In this document: piece after piece, positions 8,931-18,431 of the stretch
Layout of the letters: each line of letters opens with the position of its first letter
Numbering within the stretch: position 1 is the stretch's first letter
Source of the DNA: Streptomyces sp. NRRL B-1347
GTDB taxonomy: Bacteria; Actinomycetota; Actinomycetes; Streptomycetales; Streptomycetaceae
DNA: 64,000 nucleotides
NCBI RefSeq assembly: GCF_000720325.1
Contig: NZ_JOJM01000004.1
Location: 248,001 to 312,000 of the forward strand
Direction: 5' to 3'
Position numbers and translations under genes: made by a program
The notes under the pieces: model-generated
Database searches by the model: none
Seen by the model: only the letters and a program-made list of their open reading frames with translations
What the model was told of the DNA's origin: nothing

Positions 8931-9755
8931 ATGGCACGTACGGAGCTCGGCGCCTACCTCACCGCACGGCGCGCCCACGTCACCCCGGCCGAGGTGAACC
9001 TCCCCGCGACGGGGCACCGCCGGGTGCCCGGGCTGCGCCGCGAGGAGGTCGCCCTGCTCGCCGGAGTCAGCGCCGACTACTACGTACGCCTGGAGCAGGG
9101 CCGGGAGCGCTCGCCGTCCGCGCAGGTGCTCGACGCGCTCGCCGCCGCCCTGCGCCTCGACGAGGACGGCCGCCTGCACCTGTTCCGGCTCGCCGGGCTC
9201 GGGCCGCGGGCGCGTGCCGCCGGCGTGCGGGACCGGGTCGAGCCGAGCCTGCTGACGCTCATGGACGCCTGGCCGCACAACCCGGCCGTCGTCTACAACC
9301 GCGCGTACGACGTCCTCGCGTCGAACGCCATCGCCGACGCGCTCTTCCACGGTTGGGCCCATTCGCGCAACCTCATGCACGTGGTGTTCACCGACCCCGC
9401 CGCCCGCGCCTTCTACCGCGACTGGCACGACGTCGCGCGCGACTGCGTGGCAGGCTTCCGACTCGGCCACGGAGCGGCGCCGGACGATCCGCGCGTCCGG
9501 CAGGTCCTGACCGAACTCCTGGAGCTCAGCCCCGAGTTCACCGAGCTGTGGGCCCGCCACGACGTCCGGGGCAAGACTCTCGAACGCAAGCGCTTCGACC
9601 ACCGCGACGTGGGGCCGCTGACGCTGACCATGCAGACCTTCGACGTCCGCTCGGCCCCGGGCCAGGAACTCGTCGTCTACCACGCCGAGCCGTCCTCACC
9701 CGGCAGCGAGGCCCTCGCCCTCCTCGGCTCGCTGGCCGCCTCGCACCGGGCGTGA
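8931..9755 (+). CDS. XRE-family regulator with MmyB-like ligand domain
   Basis: 274 residues. The N-terminal helix-turn-helix (about 6-80) carries the family signature RRVPGLRREEVALLAGVS followed by YYVRLEQGR. The C-terminal domain (about 100-270, MmyB-like, PAS fold) contains the typical WARHDVRGK segment and in some relatives binds fatty acids. It probably regulates the divergent SDR gene. A TAGCAT sequence just upstream of ATG suggests a very short or absent 5' leader. Confidence 0.92.
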   Translation: MARTELGAYLTARRAHVTPAEVNLPATGHRRVPGLRREEVALLAGVSADYYVRLEQGRERSPSAQVLDALAAALRLDEDGRLHLFRLAGLGPRARAAGVRDRVEPSLLTLMDAWPHNPAVVYNRAYDVLASNAIADALFHGWAHSRNLMHVVFTDPAARAFYRDWHDVARDCVAGFRLGHGAAPDDPRVRQVLTELLELSPEFTELWARHDVRGKTLERKRFDHRDVGPLTLTMQTFDVRSAPGQELVVYHAEPSSPGSEALALLGSLAASHRA

Positions 9756-9819
9756 GCGCCCCCTGTCAGGGGACGAGTCCGCCGTGTCCGGGCGGACCTC
9801 GGACAGCGGCCCCGACCAG

Positions 9820-9844
9820 CCCGGACAGGCTCCGCCTGTCCGGG
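9820..9844 (+). terminator. Hairpin terminator after the XRE regulator gene
   Basis: A perfect 10-bp stem (CCCGGACAGG and complement) with a 5-nt loop, 65 bases downstream of the regulator stop. Confidence 0.7.
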
Positions 9845-9938
9845 ACGGCCGGAGGCTCTTGAGCGGCCGATGGCGGGCCGGTGAGTCTGGCACCGGCCCG
9901 CACGTCGCGGGAGCAGCCCATGCTGAGAGGGAGGGCGA

Positions 9939-10211
9939 ATGTGCCTGAGAACCAAAGGGATCGCCGCGACCGCGGCCACGGCTCTGGCAGCCATCGGACT
10001 CATGCTGCCGGGACCGGCCTCCGCATCCGCCTCCGCAGCCGCGGAGTCGGAGGCCGGTCACCGCCGACACACACCCCTGCCGGGCAGGGGCGACAGCGCC
10101 GAGATCGGGGGCCCCGCAGGTGAGGCGGGGACGTCAGCGTGGTGCCGCCGGTCCCAGCAGGGCGACGGGGGCGCGCCGAGGAGCGGACCGTCGGCCTACG
10201 GCCACTGCTAG
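9939..10211 (+). CDS. Small putative secreted protein
   Basis: 90 residues. ATG at 9939 follows GAGGGAGGGCGA. The N-terminus is a convincing signal peptide: RTKG, then a hydrophobic core AATALAAIGLMLPG, then ASA-type cleavage near residue 31. The mature part is short, Gly/Ser rich with two Cys, and unlike anything I know. Its stop overlaps the end of the convergent endoglycosidase by 4 bases. Codon bias weakens in the second half, so it may be frameshifted or not a gene. Confidence 0.45.
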   Translation: MCLRTKGIAATAATALAAIGLMLPGPASASASAAAESEAGHRRHTPLPGRGDSAEIGGPAGEAGTSAWCRRSQQGDGGAPRSGPSAYGHC

Positions 10212-12355
10212 GCCCAGGCGACCCGCGCGGTGGCCGGAGCCGAGCGCGTGCCGTCCGGGGCCACGGCCACCAGGGACAGGGTGGTCGTCGCCTCGTCGCC
10301 CTCACGGGTCAGGGACTTGACGTAGTGCACGTCGTCGTAGACCCGCCCGAGCGGCTCCGGAGTCTCGTCCCGGCGCAGCCGCCACACGTCGTAGTACCAG
10401 ACGCCCGACTCCGCGAGGTCCCAGGCGAGGAAGGCCTCGGCCGTGGCGCGCGCCGCGTCCGGATGGGTCTTCTCCACCGTGAAGCCGGTCGGCCGGGCAG
10501 GAGGCTGAGAGGGACCCGGGGGCAGCAGGGCCAGCTCCCCGAGGTTGAGCCGGTACGCGTCCGTGGACGGCGGCGACACCCGCAGGTGCAGCGCCGCGAC
10601 GGTCCGCCCCCGGAAGGCCTCCAGCGGCAGCGTGACCGTGGTCCAGCCGGAGGCCGCCGCGGGTCCTGCCGCGAGCCACGAGGTGCGGTCCGGGGCGTCC
10701 TCGAAGACGAGCCCCAGCTCAAGACCGCTGTCCCGGCTGGGCCGTTCGGTGCGGAACACCAGGCGGGCGCTTTCGCCGCCCGTGACGCGCAGCCGCGTCT
10801 TGAAGAGCCGGACGGTGGTGGCGCGTGCGGCCCCGCGCGCCGCGGACACCAGCAGGGAAGAGCCGCCGTCGTACGCCGTCGAAGGGTCGTAGTCGACGGT
10901 GGCCGGGGCGCCGTCGCCCTCGCCGCGCGCCCACCACTGCCACGTGGGCAGCACGTCCTGGGCCCCCGCGTTGTTCCACTCCCGGTCGGAGCGGCGTACT
11001 CCGTCGAGGAAGAACGCCCGGCCGTGGCCGGTGTTGAAGCGGGTGACGAACGGGAAGGAGCCGATCACCGACCGCTCCGCGATGTAGTGCGCGACGCCGT
11101 CCCACTTGCGGTGGTTGTCGGGGTCGTTGGGCCGGCCGTTGTCGGGCCACGGGACGTACTCGGTCCTGCCGGTGCGGGTGGGGTCCTCGTTGGGGCCCGA
11201 CCAGTAGCGGCGCTCGCGCACGAAGGTGTTCTGCTGTTTGTCCGGGTCGGTGCGGTCGGGGTTGTTCGCCCAGGCCATGTGCGTGCCGAAGAGGGCCCAA
11301 CTCGTCTGCGCGCGGCCGCCCTCGGGGAAGACGAGCCGGGTGTCGTAGGGCGGGTTGAAGCCGTACTTCTCGTTCTCGGTGCCGAGGTACACCACGTCGT
11401 GCACCTTCATGCCGAGCCGCTTCGCGGTCGCGACGGAAGCGGCCACCCGCGAGGCGTTCCAGGCGTAGTTGATGAAGATGCTGTCGTTGACGGCGGTGCC
11501 CTGGTGTCGCACCCAGGGGGCGTTGGCGTCGTTGAACTGGTTCTGGTAGGCGAGCTGACCGCTCGTGGTGAGCGAGTCGTACCACTGCATGTGGAAGCCC
11601 GTCGGGGCCTTGGCCCGCAGGTACTTCAGGAACGCCATAAGCCGCGTCGCGTCCGCGCGGGATATGGACGCCTCCTGGTTGACGAAGTAGCCGTCGAAAC
11701 CGAAGTAGTCGGCCATCTCCAGCAGCTTGTCGGCGACGGGGAACGAGCCGTCGGACCGCTGCTCCAGATAGGCGGAGAACGACCCGTTCCGCGGCCAGAA
11801 CCACCCCGCGAGCGACTTGACGCCGTTGCGGTGCGCGGCGTCGGTGTACGCGGGGTTCGGCAGGTTGATGAGTCCGTGCTCGGGATCGGTGGTGGACGAG
11901 CCCGCCACCGGCATGCCGTGCCAGGAGCTGTACAGATCGCTGTACTGCCAGAACCTCAACAGCCTGCGCGCGTACTGGTCGTTGTGGCGGTAGGCCGTGA
12001 AGAAGGCGTTGTCGTAGTCGTAGGACATGTTCATCACCTGGGCCTCGGAGGCCAGGGCGGGGCGCGCCTGGGTCGCGGCGAAGGGGGCGATGCGCGAGGC
12101 GAGCGGCACCCGCGAGCGGAAGTACCGCGCGTACGGATCCGCATCGGGCGTCCAGGACTTGAGGCCGTCCGCGTTGTAGCCGTGCATGAACGGCTGGTGG
12201 GGCGCCCGGGCCCGCCCCTCCTCGGCGGCGAACGCGACCCCGGCCGCCCCGGCGAGCGACACCGTCCCGGCCAGGCCCACCGTCACCCCCGCGGCACCGA
12301 GCATCTTCAGGAACGTACGCCGCTCAACGGGAGCTGCCGCCGGTCTGGCTTCCAT
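10208..12355 (-). CDS. Tat-exported GH85 endo-beta-N-acetylglucosaminidase
   Basis: 715 residues. Tat signal ERRTFLKMLG at residues 11-20, then a hydrophobic stretch and AFAA cleavage near 44. The GH85 catalytic domain follows (about 55-420). GFDGYFVNQEAS carries the Asn226-x-Glu228 pair that in GH85 positions the substrate N-acetyl group and acts as acid/base. C-terminal beta-sandwich regions (about 440-610) and a fibronectin-like tail (about 615-715) probably bind glycans. The enzyme should cleave the chitobiose core of N-glycans outside the cell. A LacI-type palindrome upstream suggests sugar control. Confidence 0.9.
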   Translation of the reverse strand: MEARPAAAPVERRTFLKMLGAAGVTVGLAGTVSLAGAAGVAFAAEEGRARAPHQPFMHGYNADGLKSWTPDADPYARYFRSRVPLASRIAPFAATQARPALASEAQVMNMSYDYDNAFFTAYRHNDQYARRLLRFWQYSDLYSSWHGMPVAGSSTTDPEHGLINLPNPAYTDAAHRNGVKSLAGWFWPRNGSFSAYLEQRSDGSFPVADKLLEMADYFGFDGYFVNQEASISRADATRLMAFLKYLRAKAPTGFHMQWYDSLTTSGQLAYQNQFNDANAPWVRHQGTAVNDSIFINYAWNASRVAASVATAKRLGMKVHDVVYLGTENEKYGFNPPYDTRLVFPEGGRAQTSWALFGTHMAWANNPDRTDPDKQQNTFVRERRYWSGPNEDPTRTGRTEYVPWPDNGRPNDPDNHRKWDGVAHYIAERSVIGSFPFVTRFNTGHGRAFFLDGVRRSDREWNNAGAQDVLPTWQWWARGEGDGAPATVDYDPSTAYDGGSSLLVSAARGAARATTVRLFKTRLRVTGGESARLVFRTERPSRDSGLELGLVFEDAPDRTSWLAAGPAAASGWTTVTLPLEAFRGRTVAALHLRVSPPSTDAYRLNLGELALLPPGPSQPPARPTGFTVEKTHPDAARATAEAFLAWDLAESGVWYYDVWRLRRDETPEPLGRVYDDVHYVKSLTREGDEATTTLSLVAVAPDGTRSAPATARVAWA

Positions 12356-12381
12356 GGCCGTCTCTCCTCACACCGCAGTGA

Positions 12382-12395
12382 TGACAACGCTGTCA
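12382..12395 (-). promoter_or_regulatory. LacI-type operator upstream of the GH85 gene
   Basis: TGACAACGCTGTCA, 26 bases before the GH85 start. Arms TGACA/TGTCA flank ACGC. It closely matches the TGACAACGTTGTCA form used by LacI-family repressors in front of Streptomyces glycoside hydrolase genes. No LacI gene lies in the window, so the repressor would be encoded elsewhere. Confidence 0.6.
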
Positions 12396-12477
12396 GATCG
12401 TGCCTGGCGTTCCTATCGCAGGCTGGGACGGCCGTCAATGAGGGGGTTTGGACGGGTGGTTGGACAATGGTGTGAAC

Positions 12478-15141
12478 TCAGGGAACCAGCGGCCACTCCC
12501 ACGGGGCGCTCGCGGAGCCGTCCGCTGCCAGGCCGAAGCGCAGGTACGTCTCCTCCTCCGCGCCCCGCAGACGCGCCAGCGAGAGCACGGACGAAGCCAC
12601 TCGGACGTCGCCGGTGTCGGCGGCCACGAGGTGCAGCCGCTCGGCCTGCGCGCGGTCGCCCGCCGCCTCGCGGAGCCGGGCCAGGGACGACAGGGCCTCC
12701 ACGTCGGCTTCGGCGTCGACCGCTTGCCGGTAGAGGGCCTCGGCGCCCGCGGCGTCCCCGGCCGCCTCCCGCATCCGGGCCACGTGCCGCAGCGCGTCGA
12801 GGTCTCCCGACGCCGCGGCCTTGCGGAAGGACGACTCGGCCTTCTCCAGGTCGCCCGCCTTCTCCCACATGAACGCGCGCAGGAACCAGCCGCGGTGGTC
12901 GCCCGCCGCGGCGGCCCGCAGGTAGAGCTGCTCCGCACGGTCCGGCCGACCCGAACGGCCCGTCAGGACGGCCACGTTGATCAACGCCGAGGTGTCTCCC
13001 GCATCGGCGAAACGGCGGAGCAGCTGATCCGCTTCGTCCTGCTGCCCGGTCTCCTCCCAGAAGCACACCAGTTGAGGAAGCACGTCGGTGTGCCCGGCGG
13101 CGATCGCGCGCCGACAGAGGTCGGCGGCCTCCTGCGGCGAGCCCTCGCGCCGCCGCGACTGCGCCATGAAGACGAGCACGTCGGTGTGGCCCGCCTGGAG
13201 GGCCCGCTCGTACCAGGCCCAGGCCTTGCCGGGCTCGCCCGCCCCGTCCCACATCAACCCCGCGTAGGTGAGGGCGTCTTCGACCCCTGCCGCCGAGGCC
13301 CGCAGATACAGCTTCTCGGCCTCCTCCCAGCACCAGTCCTCCTCCCACAGCGCCGCCTGGTGGAGGAGACCGTCGGTGTTCCCGGCGTCGACGGCCAGCT
13401 GGTAGAGCGTCTCGGCCTCCTCCATGTCGCAGTTGTCCTTCCGCATCTGCCCGAGGCGGATCAGGGCGTACGACTCCCCGGCCGCGGCGGCGGCTTCGTA
13501 GAGGCGCACGGCGTGCGCGAACCGGGCCCTCCACCGTGCCGCGTCGCCGAGGCGGAGCAGCTCTTCGGGGTGGGTGAGGTGCTCGCGTGCCGCGTGCCAG
13601 AACGAGTCGGGCGGGCAGCGGAACCTGCGGGCGTGGCGGCCGTGGTGCCGGAGGTAGTCCGCGAGGCGTGCCGCGCCGGGGAGCCTTCCCATGCCGGTCG
13701 GGTGGGGGACGTCCTGGAGGGGTCTCGTCGTGTGCTTGATCAGGGTGCGGGCACGGGCCAGGGCGTGGCCGAACCAGTCGGGGCGGGCGTGGGCGCGTTC
13801 GGCGTCGGTGAGGTAGCCGACGGCCGCCGCTTCGAGGAAGACCAGGGGGAGGGGGCCGGGTGCGCCGAGCCGGTGGGCGTCCATCGCCGCGCTGATCAGG
13901 GCGCTGCCGTACGGGCCGTACGGCCCCGCGGGGCGCTCGTAGTGGCGGACGAGGTCCGGCCCCGCGGCGAGCGCCTGGGTGAGCTCGGCGGAACCGGAAC
14001 CGGAACCGGCACCAGTACGGGCACCAGCACCAGCACCCGTACCGGCACCGGCACCGGCGGCCAAGGCCTCGGTCAGCGACGGGTCATCGGCCGCGGCGGC
14101 ACGGGCCGCGTCCAGGTCGTCGGCGAACGTCCGCGGCAGGTCCACCCAACGGGCCTGGGCGAGCAGGGTCCGCGCGTGGCGGTGGGCGTCCCTGGAGTGG
14201 GTCGCCGGGCGGGTGAGCGCCTCCGCGTGCTCGGGCCACAGCGTGGCGATCACGATGAGCGGGCCCTCGCCGTCGAGCCTGCGGAGCAGCGCGGCCGCCG
14301 CGGCCTCGCCGTGGGGGTCGGTGAGGTAGTGCTGGGCCTCGTTGAGCCACAGCACCGTGCGCGGCGGGAGCGCGTCCGCCGCCAGGACGGCGAGGAGGCT
14401 GTCGGTGTCGGCAGGGAAGAGCAGGTCGAAGTCCTCCGGGACGGCCTCGCGGAGGGCTTCGTAGGCGGTGCGGGTCTTGCCCGTGCAGGACGGTCCCTGC
14501 ACCACGGCCAGGATCGGGCGGGCCTCGTCCGTGACGGCGGCGGCGAGGAGGCGGCGCAGGCGTACGTCGTGCTGCCGGGGTACGTAGCGGGGCAGGACGA
14601 AGTCGCTGGTGTCGGCTCCCGTCGGGCCGGGGCCGGGGCCGGGGCCGGGGGCGGAGTCGCGGCTGCGGCCACGGCCGGGGATGGCCGGGTGGACTCCCAA
14701 CCGGCCCGCGGACCAGGCCCGTACCGAGCGAGGACGGTCCGCGAGGTCCGACTGCCGGGCCCGCAGCCCGTCCCGCTCAAGCGCGGCCCGCGCTCGCTGA
14801 CGCTCCGCCTCAAGCCGGGAGCGCTCGTTCCGGCGCCCCCGCTCGGCCTCGAAGGCAGCGCGCCAACGCTGCTCGTCGAGCAACTCGCCTACGGTGTCGG
14901 TGCTCAGGGCGTCGGCCCGAGTCGCCAGGAGCCCCCTGCGGGCCGCCTCCGCCCGTACCTCGTCGAGGACCGCGAGGAGCGGATCGACGCGCTGCGGAAG
15001 CTGCCGACCGCCGAGCCACGCACCCGGCGTCCCGTGCGACACCCCGGCGGCCCGGGCGAGCCGGCGGTCCGACGGCTCGCCGCCAAGGCGATGGCGCTTG
15101 AGCGCGCCGACCCGGCGCAACCGCGCGAACACATCCTCCAA
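12478..15141 (-). CDS. Large P-loop NTPase with HTH-like start and TPR/Sel1-like repeats
   Basis: 887 residues. An N-terminal region (about 1-70) resembles the helical DNA-binding region of Streptomyces XRE/STAND proteins. A charged linker with PGPGPG follows, then a P-loop (GPSCTGKTRTAYEAL near 215-230) and Walker-B-like VLWLNEAQHY. About ten TPR/Sel1-like repeats fill roughly 520-860 (A-E-x-L-Y motifs, ~38-residue period). It is probably a STAND-like sensor or scaffold; its input is unknown. A Gly/Ala/Thr/Ser-rich segment around residue 370 is encoded by a DNA repeat. Confidence 0.8.
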   Translation of the reverse strand: MEDVFARLRRVGALKRHRLGGEPSDRRLARAAGVSHGTPGAWLGGRQLPQRVDPLLAVLDEVRAEAARRGLLATRADALSTDTVGELLDEQRWRAAFEAERGRRNERSRLEAERQRARAALERDGLRARQSDLADRPRSVRAWSAGRLGVHPAIPGRGRSRDSAPGPGPGPGPTGADTSDFVLPRYVPRQHDVRLRRLLAAAVTDEARPILAVVQGPSCTGKTRTAYEALREAVPEDFDLLFPADTDSLLAVLAADALPPRTVLWLNEAQHYLTDPHGEAAAAALLRRLDGEGPLIVIATLWPEHAEALTRPATHSRDAHRHARTLLAQARWVDLPRTFADDLDAARAAAADDPSLTEALAAGAGAGTGAGAGARTGAGSGSGSAELTQALAAGPDLVRHYERPAGPYGPYGSALISAAMDAHRLGAPGPLPLVFLEAAAVGYLTDAERAHARPDWFGHALARARTLIKHTTRPLQDVPHPTGMGRLPGAARLADYLRHHGRHARRFRCPPDSFWHAAREHLTHPEELLRLGDAARWRARFAHAVRLYEAAAAAGESYALIRLGQMRKDNCDMEEAETLYQLAVDAGNTDGLLHQAALWEEDWCWEEAEKLYLRASAAGVEDALTYAGLMWDGAGEPGKAWAWYERALQAGHTDVLVFMAQSRRREGSPQEAADLCRRAIAAGHTDVLPQLVCFWEETGQQDEADQLLRRFADAGDTSALINVAVLTGRSGRPDRAEQLYLRAAAAGDHRGWFLRAFMWEKAGDLEKAESSFRKAAASGDLDALRHVARMREAAGDAAGAEALYRQAVDAEADVEALSSLARLREAAGDRAQAERLHLVAADTGDVRVASSVLSLARLRGAEEETYLRFGLAADGSASAPWEWPLVP
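13991..14060. repeat. In-frame hexamer-type microsatellite inside the P-loop/TPR gene
   Basis: Repeats of CCGGAA, CCGGCA and CCAGCA units encode the Gly/Ala/Thr/Ser-rich linker of the 12478-15141 protein. Units are multiples of 3, so length change would keep the frame. Confidence 0.75.
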
Positions 15142-15440
15142 CCGGCCCGCCCCCGCTTGCCGTTGCCGTCACCGACCGGCCGGACCGTCGCGAACGGCCA
15201 CCACCGGATGCCCGAAGCCTAGGCTCCCCACCAGCGGGAGCGCAGCCCGGCCGACCGATTCCGTGGGGAGGGCTGCCGGACACGCCTCCCGACGCGCAGT
15301 GTTCCTTCCGGCCTTTCGGCCTGCCTCCCCTTGGGGGGCCTCAGGGGTCTCAGGGCCTCAGGGGCCTTGAGGACGGCCAACCTCCCGACCGAGCACCGCG
15401 AAGCCCCGCGCGACAGGGGCGCCGACGGAAGGACCTCCCG
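15142..15440. other. Gene-free gap with short repeats
   Basis: Divergent gap of about 300 bases. It contains clustered CCTCAGGGG/CCTTGAGG repeats at about 15325-15375 that can fold on themselves. No gene or clear operator seen. Confidence 0.5.
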
Positions 15441-15623
15441 ATGTCAGTCACACAACTCCTCGCGCTCCTCCTGGCCTTCTCCGCCGCACTCCACCTCGGT
15501 GGCGCCGCCGCCTTCACCGCCTGGCGCGGCGGCACCCCCGTGGCGCACGCCCTCCTTGTCGGCGGCGGAGCCACGGGTAGTGCGTGCGCGCTCTACGTCA
15601 CCGCGGTGGGCGCCTACCGCTGA
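15441..15623 (+). CDS. Small two-helix membrane protein
   Basis: 60 residues from ATG at 15441 with GGAAGGA upstream. Two hydrophobic segments span about 5-26 (LLALLLAFSAALHLGGAAAF) and 37-56 (ALLVGGGATGSACALYVTAV). Small membrane proteins like this are common in Streptomyces; function unknown. Confidence 0.65.
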   Translation: MSVTQLLALLLAFSAALHLGGAAAFTAWRGGTPVAHALLVGGGATGSACALYVTAVGAYR

Positions 15624-15670
15624 GGGACCATCAGCTCCGAGAGGTATGCCGCACGGCCCGCCGCCGTACC

Positions 15671-16123
15671 TCAGTGGGCGATGGCGAACCGCAGTTCCGG
15701 TCGCTCCCAGGTGACCTTCGGCGGCAGCGGGTCAACCGTTCCGACGCGCTCCGCTCCCAGGCGGCGGTAGAACCTCTCGGCCGGGGGGTGGGAGACGACC
15801 CGCACGTCGGTCAACCCGGCCTCCGCCGCCCGGCCCTTCATGTGCTCCACCAGGAGACGCCCGACGCCCAACCCCTGCGCGGCGTCCGCCACGAACATCA
15901 GGTCCAGCTCCGCGGGATCGAGGACCAGAGCGTAGAAGCCCAGGAGTTGACCGGCCGGGCCGACAGCTGTGAACACCTCGTGCTGAGTTATGTAGTCGGC
16001 GGTGACCCGGTAGTCCGAGATCATCGGGGCGTACTGCCCCCGGTACGCACCGGAGCCCTGGACCAAGGCGGTCAGGGGCTCAGCGTCCTGCTCGACCGCG
16101 CGTCTGATGGTTGTCACCTGCAT
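15671..16123 (-). CDS. GNAT-family N-acetyltransferase
   Basis: 150 residues starting MQVTTIRRAVEQDAEPL. The GNAT core is clear: ELDLMFVADAAQGLGVGRLLVEHM holds the acetyl-CoA loop (Q-G-L-G-V-G), followed by FYRRLGAERVG. A TATACT -10-like box lies 7 bases before ATG 16123, suggesting a nearly leaderless transcript. The open frame continues upstream but without homology. Substrate unknown. Confidence 0.85.
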   Translation of the reverse strand: MQVTTIRRAVEQDAEPLTALVQGSGAYRGQYAPMISDYRVTADYITQHEVFTAVGPAGQLLGFYALVLDPAELDLMFVADAAQGLGVGRLLVEHMKGRAAEAGLTDVRVVSHPPAERFYRRLGAERVGTVDPLPPKVTWERPELRFAIAH

Positions 16124-16289
16124 CCCCGCAGTATAGGAGTGAATGCCTGGGTTGAGTATTACAGGTCCGCGACGGAGGTCACCCGGAGCCGGAGTGCGTC
16201 CGACGGGAACTCGTCGGCGAGGGGCAGGGCGCAGGCGTGGTGGGCGAGTCACCGTTCCCAGCGCCTCGCGGGCGTGGAACGATCGGGCG

Positions 16290-17243
16290 GTGACGGACTT
16301 CATGACGCCGCAGCGCATCGCCCGCCGCACCGCCGCCGCGGTCGACGCGGCCGTCGGGGCGGGACGCGACCTCGGGCTCACCGTGACGGATCCGAGGGTG
16401 CTCCACGACCTGTTCTCGGTCGTCGTCCACCTCGCGCCCGCGCCGGTCGTGGCCCGGATCCCCACCGTCCTGCCGCCCGCCACCGGCCTCGATGCCCTGG
16501 CCCGGCGCCAGCGCGCGGAACTGGACGTGGCGCGGTGGCTCGCGGACCGGGGCACCCCCGTGATCCCTCCCAGCCCGCTCGTGGCACAGGAGCCGGTGCG
16601 GCGCGACGGCCTCTCGATGACCTTCTGGCAGTACGTCGAGGAGGACCGGGGCGCAGAGCCCGACTACGTGGCGAACTCCGAGATCACCGCCGACCTGCAC
16701 GCGGCGCTGCGTGCCTACCCGGGCCGCCTGTCGTTCCTGTCCGCGGCGGAACCGGAGTTCATCACCGAGAGCCTCGCCCGGCTCGCGGTGCGCCCCGACC
16801 TCATCGGCCCTGCCGACCTGGACCGCGCGCTCCGCGAATGGCAGGTCCTGGCGCCTCTCGTGCGCTCACGTGCGGCGTTCGAGGAGGCGTTCCCGGGGAT
16901 CGACGTCCAGCCCGTCCACGGCGACTCCCCGCCCGCGAACGTCTTCCGCGGCGTGGACGGGCACCGCTACGCCGACTTCGAGCTGATCACGTCGGGCCCC
17001 GTCGAATGGGACCTGGCCGCCCTCGGGCCCGGCCTCGCGTCCGCCTACGACCGCGGCGCACGGCACAACGGGATGCGGCCGCTGAACGACGACGTCCTGC
17101 GCTTCGTGAACACCGTGTGGATGCTGCGCGCGGTCGCCTCCCTGACGCTCGTGCCGCAACTGCCCGTACTTGAGGGGTACTTGAAGCCCGCTCTCGACCA
17201 GTGGCGGACGATGCCGTTCGCCGGGGGCGTGGCGGCCAGGTGA
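16290..17243 (+). CDS. Aminoglycoside-phosphotransferase-fold kinase
   Basis: 317 residues with the APH/choline-kinase fold. VQPVHGDSPPANVF is the catalytic loop (normally HGDxxxxN) and DFELITSGPVEWDLAAL the metal-binding loop; both fit with slight variation (DFE rather than D-x-D). Start is probably GTG 16290 (VTDFMTPQ) or ATG 16302. It could phosphorylate a small hydroxylated metabolite or antibiotic. Single gene. Confidence 0.75.
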   Translation: MTDFMTPQRIARRTAAAVDAAVGAGRDLGLTVTDPRVLHDLFSVVVHLAPAPVVARIPTVLPPATGLDALARRQRAELDVARWLADRGTPVIPPSPLVAQEPVRRDGLSMTFWQYVEEDRGAEPDYVANSEITADLHAALRAYPGRLSFLSAAEPEFITESLARLAVRPDLIGPADLDRALREWQVLAPLVRSRAAFEEAFPGIDVQPVHGDSPPANVFRGVDGHRYADFELITSGPVEWDLAALGPGLASAYDRGARHNGMRPLNDDVLRFVNTVWMLRAVASLTLVPQLPVLEGYLKPALDQWRTMPFAGGVAAR

Positions 17244-17408
17244 CACGCCCCGGCCCGTCCTTGAGGGACCGGCCGTCGGGCCGGAGCGGGCCCCGAATCC
17301 GGATGGCCGTCGGCCAATTCGCCGGAGCGCCACCTTGCCTCCCGCGGCGCCTTGAGGAGACTTGGGGTGCGCGCGTGCGGTGACTGGTGACTTTCACGGG
17401 GAGGGCCA

Positions 17409-18431
17409 GTGAGCTTCTCAGTGCTCCACAGCAGTGGCGTACCGCCCGAGCACCGCTTCGACTGGTGGTGCGAAGTGATCAGCCAGGACGTCGCACCCAC
17501 CCGCATCACCAGCGAGCACACCCGGGACTTCACCGCGGGAGCGGGAGCCATAGGACTGGGCGCCGTCCAGGTGACCACGCTGTCCTTCCCCGCCATCAGA
17601 TCCGAGCGGACCCCCGCGCTCATCAGGAGGTCCGACCCCGACGTGTACGAGCTGACGCTCAACGCGGGCGGCGACATGTGGATCGCCCAGGCCCGCAACG
17701 AAGCCAGGATGCGCGCCGGCGACCTCGGGCTGTGGAACACCTCGCGGCCTTTCGACGCGCGCGGGCTGCACGGGGCGGACGACGGCACCTCCCGCGCCGT
17801 CATGGTGCACCTGCCGAGGGCCGAGCTGCCCTTCTCCGACGCGCGCACGGACCAGCTGCTGGCGAGCGCCACCGCGACGGACCGGGGCACGGCCGCGATC
17901 TTCGCGCGGTTCCTGCGGCACTTGGTCGAGGAGGCGCCGTCCATGACCGACCAGGAGCGGGCGCGGCTCGGACCGGCCGTGTGGGAACTGGCCGTGGCCT
18001 ACCTCGCCGACCGGCTCAACGCGCACGACCGCACGCCTCCCGAGGCCCGCACCCGGATGCTGCTGGCCCGCATCGACGCCTTCATCGACGACAACCTGGC
18101 CGACCACGCCCTGACGCCGCCCGCCGTCGCGGCCCGGCACCACATCTCCGTACGCGCGCTCCACACCCTCTTCCGGGCACGGGAGCGGACCGTGGCCGCC
18201 ACGATCCACCACCGCCGTCTGGAACGCTGCCGGGCCGAGTTGGAGGACCCCGCGCTGCACGCCGTTCCGGTGCACGCGATCGGTGCCCGCTGGGGCTTCT
18301 GCAGCCCGTCCGCGTTCAGCCGGGCCTTCCTCACCGCGTACGGGGCTCCGCCCGGGGAGTGGCGCCGCCGTGCCGGACAGACGGGCCAGGGCCGCGTCCG
18401 CGGCGACCGGCCCGCGGCGCCTAGGCGCTGA
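17409..18431 (+). CDS. AraC-family transcriptional regulator
   Basis: 340 residues. The N-terminal domain (about 1-200) is the AraC-binding-like ligand domain common in Streptomyces (VPPEHRFDWWCEV start). The C-terminal AraC HTH (about 220-325) includes LTPPAVAARHHISVRALHTLF and the second helix pair GFCSPSAFSRAF. GTG start with GGGGAGGG upstream. Its stop overlaps the convergent LysR gene by 11 bases. Target unknown. Confidence 0.93.
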   Translation: MSFSVLHSSGVPPEHRFDWWCEVISQDVAPTRITSEHTRDFTAGAGAIGLGAVQVTTLSFPAIRSERTPALIRRSDPDVYELTLNAGGDMWIAQARNEARMRAGDLGLWNTSRPFDARGLHGADDGTSRAVMVHLPRAELPFSDARTDQLLASATATDRGTAAIFARFLRHLVEEAPSMTDQERARLGPAVWELAVAYLADRLNAHDRTPPEARTRMLLARIDAFIDDNLADHALTPPAVAARHHISVRALHTLFRARERTVAATIHHRRLERCRAELEDPALHAVPVHAIGARWGFCSPSAFSRAFLTAYGAPPGEWRRRAGQTGQGRVRGDRPAAPRR

